DNA of 64,000 bases, taken from the NCBI RefSeq assembly GCF_022627955.1, contig NZ_JABXGD010000001.1:124001-188000 (forward strand), given 5' to 3'. Positions within the stretch are counted from its first letter, which is position 1. Each line of letters opens with the position of its first letter. Made by a program: the position numbers and the translations under genes. Below are positions 58,497 to 64,000 of this stretch, piece by piece. The notes below the pieces were generated by a model. It saw nothing but the letters and a program-made list of their open reading frames with translations, did not search any database and had not been told where the DNA came from. The DNA is from Microbacterium sp. C5A9 (GTDB taxonomy: Bacteria > Actinomycetota > Actinomycetes > Actinomycetales > Microbacteriaceae).

Positions 58497-59834
58497 ATGA
58501 ACTCTCGCCGCACTCCCCGTGCGCTTCTCGCGTCGGGATTCGCACTGCTCACGATCGCATCGCTCGCGGCGTGCTCGACCGGTGCCGCCGAGGGCGGCGA
58601 CGGCAGCGCCGGCAGCGGTGCGACGGGCACCGATCCCGACAGCTTCACCGTCCTCAGCGCGAACGAGAACACCACCCTCGCGACCGAGCTCGACGCCCTC
58701 GCCGAGGGCGCGTGCAAGGCCGAGAACGAGGCCCTGCCGCTCGAGCACCAGACCGTCGCGCAGGCCGACGTCGTGCAGAAGGTCACGCTGCTCGCCAGCC
58801 AGGACTCGCTGCCCGCCCACTTCATCGCCGGCACCGCCATGGTCCGCCCCGACGGGGATCTCGGCGCCGCCGACCTCGTGCTCGACTACAAGAAGGCGCT
58901 CGACGACCTCGGCGTCTGGGACCAGATCCTCCCCGCCGCGTCCTCGACCATCGAGAACGTCTACGGGCAGATGGTCTCGCTGCCGTACCAGTACAACCTC
59001 GAGGGCATCTTCTACAACAAGGAGATCTTCGCCGAGCTCGACATCGACGAGCCGCAGACCTGGGACGAGCTGCTCGACGCCAACGACACCCTCCTCGCCG
59101 CCGGCTACACACCGATGGCCGAGGCCGGTGCCGCGGCCTGGCCCGTCACGCGCCTCATCGGCATGTACGCCTATCGTCTCGCCGGCCCCGACGCGATGAC
59201 CGCCATCCGCGACGACGAGGCCAAGCTCACCGACCCCGACTACGTCGAGGCGGCGCAGGCTGTCGCCGACCTCGCGGCGGCCGGCTACTTCGGCGACGGC
59301 TTCATCTCGAAGGATCCGGCCGCGGCCACCAACGACTTCCTCTCCGGCAAGGCCGCGATGAAGTACGACGGCACCTGGCTCCTCAGCAACATCAACAACG
59401 AGGACGAGAACCAGATCGGCATCGACAACGTCGGGTTCATGCCGTTCCCGGCCGTCGAGGGCGGCAAGGGCTCGATCGACCAGTGGCCGGCCAACGCCGG
59501 CACCGCCTTCGCCATGAACCCCAAGACCTTCGGTCCGAAGGTGGGTGACTGGCTGTCGTGCATCGCCGAGAACTACGGCGCGCAGGCGCTGTCGGACGCC
59601 GGTGTCATCTCGGGCTTCAAGGTCAACGAAGAGGTCGCCGACCTCCCCGTCACCACGCAGGCGATCCAGGAGAAGGTCGCCGAGGTCGAGGAGACCGTGC
59701 TCTGGTTTGAGGCGCTGATGGACGGCAAGTCCACCAGCCTCGCCCAGTCCAACATGTCGCTCCTGGTCTCGGGTCAGCTGTCGGCCGAGGACTACATGTC
59801 CCAGCTGCAGCAGAGCATCGACCAGAACCGATGA
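58497..59834 (+). CDS. Sugar ABC transporter substrate-binding lipoprotein (CUT1, second system)
   Basis: 445 residues from ATG 58497 with a strong AAGGAGG 7 nt upstream. Lipobox SLAAC, lipidated Cys at about residue 26, and a Gly/Ser/Ala linker. Family-1 sugar-binding fold: VYGQMVSLPYQYNLEGIFYN, IDEPQTWDELL and FLSGKAAMKYDGTWLLSN are characteristic. It is the first gene of the plus-strand operon and is separated from its permeases by a strong hairpin. Ligand unknown; divergence from GH127-RLP-kinase suggests an arabinose- or apiose-containing oligosaccharide or the free sugar. Confidence 0.92.
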   Translation: MNSRRTPRALLASGFALLTIASLAACSTGAAEGGDGSAGSGATGTDPDSFTVLSANENTTLATELDALAEGACKAENEALPLEHQTVAQADVVQKVTLLASQDSLPAHFIAGTAMVRPDGDLGAADLVLDYKKALDDLGVWDQILPAASSTIENVYGQMVSLPYQYNLEGIFYNKEIFAELDIDEPQTWDELLDANDTLLAAGYTPMAEAGAAAWPVTRLIGMYAYRLAGPDAMTAIRDDEAKLTDPDYVEAAQAVADLAAAGYFGDGFISKDPAAATNDFLSGKAAMKYDGTWLLSNINNEDENQIGIDNVGFMPFPAVEGGKGSIDQWPANAGTAFAMNPKTFGPKVGDWLSCIAENYGAQALSDAGVISGFKVNEEVADLPVTTQAIQEKVAEVEETVLWFEALMDGKSTSLAQSNMSLLVSGQLSAEDYMSQLQQSIDQNR

Positions 59835-59865
59835 CGTCCCTCGTCCACATCGGACACTGACCCCC

Positions 59866-59898
59866 CGGCCCGGGCCCGCTCCGTGCGGGCCCGGGCCG
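59866..59898 (+). promoter_or_regulatory. Intercistronic hairpin after the binding-protein gene (CUT1 operon B)
   Basis: A perfect 14-bp GC stem (59866-59879 with 59885-59898) and a 5-nt loop, 31 nt after the binding-protein stop and 23 nt before the permease start. No T-tract. Third occurrence of this arrangement in the window. Confidence 0.8.
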
Positions 59899-59921
59899 AC
59901 ACACGTCACGAAAGCACGCCC

Positions 59922-60806
59922 ATGAATCGCGTCTTCGGTGATCGCAAGACGATCATCATCCTGCTGGCTCCTGCCCTCATCCTGTACGTCGCACTCAAGC
60001 TCGTGCCGGTCGCCTGGTCGCTCGGTCTGTCGTTCTTCGAGGGCAACACCCTGCGCGGCTTCGAGTTCGTCGGCGTCGACAACTTCGCGAAGTTCTTCCA
60101 GGACCCGGCCGGCATCCAGTCGCTCTGGGTGAGCATCATCTTCGCGGTGCTCGCCACCGCGGGGCAGATCGTCTTCGGCTACCTGCTCGCGCTGCTGTAC
60201 GTGTTCGTGCTCCGCAAGGGATCCGCGTTCCTGCGCACCGCGGTGTTCTTCCCGATGGTGCTCCCGACCGTCGCCGTGGCCCTGCTCTTCAAGAGCTTCG
60301 TGGCCGTCGGCGACAACCAGGGCCCGGTGAACGACCTGCTCAACTTCCTCGGACTCGGCAGCGTCGAGTTCCTGGCGTCGACGGTCGGCACCATGAGCGT
60401 GGCGCTGGCGATGACGTGGTGGAGCTCGATGGGCTTCTACGCGGTGCTGCTCTACACGGGCCTGCTCGACATCCCCGACGAGGTCATCGAATCCGCGCGC
60501 ATCGACGGCGCCAACGGCCTCAAGCTCGTGCGGCACATCGTGGTCCCGCTGTCGCTGCCGATCCTGATCTCCTCGATCATCTTCAGCTTCAACTCCACGC
60601 TCAAGGTGTTCGACAGCCTGCTCGCCCTGAACGGCGGCGGCCCCGGCACCTCGACCGCGCCGCTCACCCTGTACATGTACCGCACGGCGTTCGAGTACGC
60701 CGAGTACGGCTACGGCAGCACCATCGCCCTCGTCCTGACCATCCTCTGCCTGGTGTTCACACTCGCGGTGTTCCGGTCGTCCAGCAAGAAGAACGCGGAG
60801 GCCTGA
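59922..60806 (+). CDS. CUT1 sugar ABC permease (MalF-like), second system
   Basis: 294 residues from ATG 59922; upstream in-frame codons would be part of the hairpin. Short cytoplasmic N-terminus, then six predicted membrane helices starting IIILLAPALILYVALKLVP. EAA loop: DEVIESARIDGANGLKLVRH near residue 190, with IVVPLSLP following, as in CUT1 permeases. The preserved LNGGGPGTST segment between the last helices is typical of MalF/UgpA proteins. One base separates its stop from the next gene. No dedicated ATPase in the operon. Confidence 0.92.
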   Translation: MNRVFGDRKTIIILLAPALILYVALKLVPVAWSLGLSFFEGNTLRGFEFVGVDNFAKFFQDPAGIQSLWVSIIFAVLATAGQIVFGYLLALLYVFVLRKGSAFLRTAVFFPMVLPTVAVALLFKSFVAVGDNQGPVNDLLNFLGLGSVEFLASTVGTMSVALAMTWWSSMGFYAVLLYTGLLDIPDEVIESARIDGANGLKLVRHIVVPLSLPILISSIIFSFNSTLKVFDSLLALNGGGPGTSTAPLTLYMYRTAFEYAEYGYGSTIALVLTILCLVFTLAVFRSSSKKNAEA

Positions 60807-60807
60807 G

Positions 60808-61713
60808 ATGACCGAGACGCAGACCCTGGTGAGCGCACGCCCGCTCTCCCGCAAGACGCCCTCGCCGAAGGCCGGGCGGCAGCTGCTGCGCACCATCCGA
60901 CGGATCCCGGTGTGGTTCGTCGTCACGCTGCTGCTGATCATCGTGCTGTATCCGCAGGTGTGGATGATCCTCGGATCGTTCAAGACGCAGTCGGAGTTCC
61001 TGTCGAACCCGACGTGGGCGCTGCCCGAGACGTTCAACATCGACAACTACATCCAGGCGTTCACCCGCGGCAACGTCGCGACGAACTATCGCAACAGCCT
61101 CCTGGTCACGCTGCCGTCGGTCGCCCTGATCGTCCTCCTCGGCGTCGCCGCCGGGTACGCGCTCGAGGTCATGATCTGGAAGGGACGGCACACCACGCTG
61201 CTGCTCATCCTCGCCGGCATCATGGTGCCGGGCCAGATGATCCTCGTGCCGCTGTTCACCGTGTACTTCAAGCTGGGGCTCACCAACTCGCTGTGGCCGC
61301 TGATCATCACCTACACCGTGATGGGTCTGCCGCTGACGACCTTCCTCATGGCGACGTACTTCCGATCCGTGCCGCGCGAGGTCTTCGAGGCCGCGACGAT
61401 GGACGGATGCAGTCCGCTGAAGCAGTTCTTCGTGATCGGGCTCCCGCTCATGAAGAACGCGATCCTCACGATCTCGCTCGTGCAGTTCTTCAGCGTCTGG
61501 AACGACCTGCTGATCGCCCTGACGTTCACGTCCAAGCCGGAGCTCGCGACGATCCAGGTCGGACTCCTGAGCATGAACGACGAGTACGGGTCGACGCAGT
61601 ACGGCCCGCTGTTCGCTGCGATCAGCATCAACATCGTGGCACTGTTGATCGTGTTCGTGTTCCTCAACAAGAAGATCATGGCCGGCATGGCCGCCGGTTC
61701 CGTGAAGGGATAG
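60808..61713 (+). CDS. CUT1 sugar ABC permease (MalG-like), second system
   Basis: 301 residues. Basic N-terminus of about 30 residues, six membrane helices, EAA loop FEAATMDGCSPLKQFFVIGLP near residue 205 and the MalG-type ending GMAAGSVKG. Starts one base after the previous stop. It and the preceding permease form the channel used by the binding protein at 58497-59834. The next gene begins 2 bp after its stop, so the racemase-fold enzyme is part of the same transcript. Confidence 0.93.
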   Translation: MTETQTLVSARPLSRKTPSPKAGRQLLRTIRRIPVWFVVTLLLIIVLYPQVWMILGSFKTQSEFLSNPTWALPETFNIDNYIQAFTRGNVATNYRNSLLVTLPSVALIVLLGVAAGYALEVMIWKGRHTTLLLILAGIMVPGQMILVPLFTVYFKLGLTNSLWPLIITYTVMGLPLTTFLMATYFRSVPREVFEAATMDGCSPLKQFFVIGLPLMKNAILTISLVQFFSVWNDLLIALTFTSKPELATIQVGLLSMNDEYGSTQYGPLFAAISINIVALLIVFVFLNKKIMAGMAAGSVKG

Positions 61714-61715
61714 TC

Positions 61716-62366
61716 ATGACCCGTATCGCATTCCTGCACACCGGCGCCGTCGTCATCCCGCCGGTCGCGGAGCTCGCGGGGCGTCTGATCCCCGAGGTCC
61801 AGACCGTCAACTACCTCGACGACAGGATCGTCGCCGACCTCGCCGACGCCGAGCGGGCGGCCTCCGTCGGGGAGCGCCTCGAGGATCTCGTGCGCGCCGC
61901 GCAGTCGGCCGGCGCCGACGCGGTCATGCTCACGTGCTCGTCGATCTCCGGATTCGCCGCCGACCTCGGCGCCGCCGTCGGCATCCCGGTGCTGCGCATC
62001 GACGAGGCGATGGCCGACCAGGCCGTCGCCGCGGGTCCGCGCATCGCGGTCATCGCGACGCTGCCGACCACGCTGGGCCCGACGACGGCGCTGATCGCCG
62101 AGCGCGCAGCTCTCGCGGCCGCGGATCCCGAGATCCTCAGCGAGGTCGTCGAGGGCGCGTTCGCCGCCGTGGCATCGGGTGACCGCGCGACCCATGACGC
62201 GCTCGTCGCGGCCGCGATCGAGCGACTGGCGGCGCAGGCCGACGTCGTCGTGCTCGCACAGGCGTCGATGGCGAGCGCGGCAGCCGCCGTGCACGTCGAC
62301 GTGCCGGTGCTGACGAGCCTCGAACCCGGGATCACCCGGCTCCGAGATGCGCTCGCCGCGCGCTGA
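61716..62366 (+). CDS. Asp/Glu-racemase-superfamily protein with a single catalytic Cys
   Basis: 216 residues of the aspartate/glutamate/hydantoin racemase fold. First catalytic cysteine Cys74 is present in MLTCSSISG, but the second canonical Cys position falls in VVVLAQASMAS and has no cysteine. Two-base racemisation as in glutamate racemase is therefore unlikely; family members with one Cys include decarboxylases and isomerases acting on 2-substituted acids. Being the last gene of the importer operon opposite the RLP cluster, it may act on an intermediate of the same pathway, but the reaction is unknown. Start ATG 61716 lies 2 bp after the permease stop. Confidence 0.75.
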   Translation: MTRIAFLHTGAVVIPPVAELAGRLIPEVQTVNYLDDRIVADLADAERAASVGERLEDLVRAAQSAGADAVMLTCSSISGFAADLGAAVGIPVLRIDEAMADQAVAAGPRIAVIATLPTTLGPTTALIAERAALAAADPEILSEVVEGAFAAVASGDRATHDALVAAAIERLAAQADVVVLAQASMASAAAAVHVDVPVLTSLEPGITRLRDALAAR

Positions 62367-62376
62367 CGGGTCGAGC

Positions 62377-63354
62377 TCAGGAATCGAGCAGCGAGCGTGC
62401 CGTGCCCAGGTCGGTCACGAGGGCGTTGACCCACCCTCCGGCCAGTGCGCCGCGGATGGCGTCGACCTTGTGGGCGCCTCCGGCGATGCCCAGGCGGCGG
62501 GGGATGCGGCGCAGATCGTCGACGGGGATCGCGATCACCCGCTCGTCGAAGCCCTCCTGCACGGGGCTGCCGTCGAGCCGGTAGGTGCGGTGGCAGATGT
62601 CACCGACGGCGCCGTCGGCCAGCAGCTCGGCCCGCTCGTTCGCGGCGAAGGCGTTGCCGCTGGAGGCGAGCACGTCGCTGGGCTCGATGTTGCCGATGCC
62701 CATGATGGTCATGGTGAGCTCGCGCCAGCGTCGGCTGATCTCCTGCATCGAGGGATCCTCGAGCAGGGAGTCCCTGATCGCGGCGTTCGCGACGATTCCC
62801 GGAGCCTGCACGTGCACGGCCTCGGCGCCGAGGATGCGCGCGAGGTCGCCGAGCAGGTGGTGGCTGTGACCCTGCACCTCGGGTGCGCCGGAGCCTCCGA
62901 GCAGCTGCACCACCTCGGTGGCGCCGCGCGCGGCGAACGGTCGCATGCGGTCGACGACCGCGAGCAGGGTCTGGCTCCACGACGAGACGCCGATCCTGTC
63001 GGTGCCCGAGAGCGTCGCCTCGAGGTACGCCGCGGCTCCCGCGCCGATCGCCGCCAGGGTCTCGTCGCGGTCGGCATCGGGGTCGACGTCGACCACCACG
63101 GCCTCGGCCAGGCCGAAGCGCTGTTCGAGGAGCTCCTCGGTCTCGGCGTAGACGCCAGGGGCCACCGTGACGATCGTGCGGACGATACCCATGGTCGTGG
63201 CGCGCTTGAGCAGCCGCGAGACCTTGGCCTGCGAGATGTTGAGGGCGTCGGCGATGTCGGCCTGACGGATGCCGCGCTCGTGGTACATCCGGGCGACCTT
63301 GGTCATCAGTCGCACTTGTCCGTCGAGCGGTCGGCTGTAAGTATTCGAAGGCAC
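62377..63354 (-). CDS. SorC/DeoR-type sugar-binding transcriptional regulator
   Basis: 325 residues from GTG 63354 (AGAGGA 8 nt upstream); ATG 63381 would add nine residues but has no ribosome site. HTH near residues 24-45: RGIRQADIADALNISQAKVSRLLKRA, typical of SorC-family proteins. The C-terminal phosphosugar-binding domain of the NagB/SorC fold contains GVSSWSQTLLAVV, QLLGGSG and GIAGGAHKVDAIRGAL. SorC proteins bind phosphorylated sugars and may activate or repress. Identical 13-bp sites upstream of this gene and in the RLP/importer divergent promoter make those promoters its probable targets. Convergent with the racemase gene, 10 bp apart. Confidence 0.9.
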   Translation of the reverse strand: MPSNTYSRPLDGQVRLMTKVARMYHERGIRQADIADALNISQAKVSRLLKRATTMGIVRTIVTVAPGVYAETEELLEQRFGLAEAVVVDVDPDADRDETLAAIGAGAAAYLEATLSGTDRIGVSSWSQTLLAVVDRMRPFAARGATEVVQLLGGSGAPEVQGHSHHLLGDLARILGAEAVHVQAPGIVANAAIRDSLLEDPSMQEISRRWRELTMTIMGIGNIEPSDVLASSGNAFAANERAELLADGAVGDICHRTYRLDGSPVQEGFDERVIAIPVDDLRRIPRRLGIAGGAHKVDAIRGALAGGWVNALVTDLGTARSLLDS

Positions 63355-63395
63355 CAGCGCCGTCCTCTCTCGCGATCTCATGATGATTCGCTAAC

Positions 63396-63408
63396 GAAAG
63401 AATATTCA
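63396..63408. promoter_or_regulatory. Candidate SorC-type operator between sorC and the terminal SDR gene
   Basis: GAAAGAATATTCA with an internal GAATATTC palindrome. It lies 42 bp upstream of the sorC GTG and 65 bp upstream of the plus-strand SDR start. Same 13 bases, inverted, at 58395-58407. Confidence 0.65.
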
Positions 63409-63473
63409 ATGCGAGGCGTGTGCGCCACTCGCTACGCCGCACGCACCCACTCATCACCCAGAGGAGCCTGCAC

Positions 63474-64000
63474 ATGATCATCGGCGTCACCGGCAGCGAA
63501 GGCAAGCTCGGCAGGGCGACTGTGGCGCGACTGCGCGACGAGGGCCACGAGGTCGTCGGCTTCGACCTCGCAGGTCCGGCGGGAGCGGGGTTCACGCGGG
63601 TCGACCTCGGCGACTACGGGCAGGTGCTGGATGCACTCCTCGGCGTGACCGCGCGCCACGCCGGTCTCGACGCGCTGGTGCACCTGGCCGCCATCCCCGT
63701 CAACGGACTCGTGCCCGACGTGACTACCTTCGAGAACAACGTCATGGCATCGTTCCACGTGCTCCTCGCGGCACACCGCGCGGGCATCCGCACGATCGTC
63801 ACCGCATCGAGCATCACCGCCACCGGCTTCCCCTACGAGGTGCCGCCGCCCTTCCTGCCGCTCGACGAGAGCCACGCACAGGCGTTCACCACCTATGCGC
63901 TGGGCAAGGTCGTCGAGGAGGCGATGTCGGCGCAGCTGGTGCACTGGGCGGACGGCACCTCGATCACCGCGCTGCGCTTCACCAACGTCGTGGCCGCCGA
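63474..64000 (+). CDS. NAD(P)-dependent SDR sugar dehydrogenase/epimerase, 3'-truncated by the window edge
   Basis: 175 residues visible; the frame is still open at the last base. Start ATG 63474 has GAGGAG 7 nt upstream. Extended-SDR features: GVTGSEGKLGRA at the N-terminus, VHLAAIPV, Ser in TASSIT and YALGK (catalytic Tyr and Lys). Related to the SDR at 10829-11752. In the SorC-controlled block it could oxidise the released sugar to its lactone or acid ahead of the DUF1537 kinase and RLP steps; this is inference. The C-terminal substrate-binding part is outside the window. Confidence 0.85.
   Translation, partial: MIIGVTGSEGKLGRATVARLRDEGHEVVGFDLAGPAGAGFTRVDLGDYGQVLDALLGVTARHAGLDALVHLAAIPVNGLVPDVTTFENNVMASFHVLLAAHRAGIRTIVTASSITATGFPYEVPPPFLPLDESHAQAFTTYALGKVVEEAMSAQLVHWADGTSITALRFTNVVAA

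Noticed and set aside
7305..64000. Mobile genomic island or integrated element
   Set aside because: No integrase, transposase, direct att-like repeats or marked shift in composition was seen, and the only tRNA (5203-5287) is followed by ordinary housekeeping genes. Acquisition by transfer cannot be excluded but has no direct support here.

Overview
The window is about 70% GC with dense gene packing, many GTG starts, 4-bp ATGA/GTGA gene overlaps and leaderless-type promoters. It reads as chromosomal DNA of a high-GC Gram-positive actinobacterium, most likely Microbacterium or a close relative in Microbacteriaceae (inference from composition and gene style). I count 48 protein genes, two of them cut by the window edges, and one tRNA. 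I see no insertion sequence, prophage or CRISPR array.

Layout. 1-7251 is housekeeping: partial cardiolipin synthase, a lipoprotein with an internal duplication, a diacylglycerol-kinase-family lipid kinase, serS, a HAD phosphatase, tRNA-Ser(UGA), an LCP cell-wall ligase and a TetR regulator. From 7305 on, nearly everything concerns uptake and breakdown of plant-type glycans. 7305-13080 (minus) is a five-gene oxidative sugar-acid operon ending in 2-oxoglutarate semialdehyde dehydrogenase, with its LacI regulator and a divergent M24-fold gene. 15351-30319 (minus) is a nine-gene, 15-kb operon: an Opp/Dpp-type ABC importer followed by GH3, a serine hydrolase, GH43, GH78 and a GH140-like DUF5060/DUF5605 enzyme. 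It is divergent from tetR-GH2 across twin palindromes. 33682-39618 (minus) is a rhamnose operon (rhaM, rhaI, esterase, rhaEW, rhaB). 40537-43755 (minus) and 43998-49430 (plus) are a CUT1 sugar importer and two GH78 rhamnosidases sharing a divergent promoter. 49489-53723 holds a 2-hydroxyacid dehydrogenase and a LacZ-like GH2. 53838-64000 is a SorC-controlled block: GH127, a RuBisCO-like protein (RLP) and a DUF1537 kinase on the minus strand; a second CUT1 importer, an Asp/Glu-racemase-fold protein and a partial sugar dehydrogenase on the plus strand.

How it fits together. None of the glycoside hydrolases has a visible signal peptide, while three lipoprotein-dependent ABC importers are present, so oligosaccharides are probably imported and dismantled in the cytoplasm. 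L-rhamnose released by three GH78 enzymes would enter the rha operon as lactate plus DHAP. Uronic or aldaric acids would enter the KdgD/KGSADH route to 2-oxoglutarate. The RLP/DUF1537 pair, next to a GH127 and in the same window as a GH140-like (apiosidase-type) enzyme, suggests a route for a branched sugar acid such as one derived from D-apiose. Rhamnose, uronate, arabinose and apiose together point to rhamnogalacturonan or RG-II side chains, or apio-/rhamno-glycosides of plant secondary metabolites. This is inference, not proof.

Notable structure: all three ABC operons carry a perfect 13-14 bp hairpin directly after the binding-protein gene; short tandem duplications sit on the 3' ends of several genes; and an identical 13-bp site flanks both ends of the RLP block.
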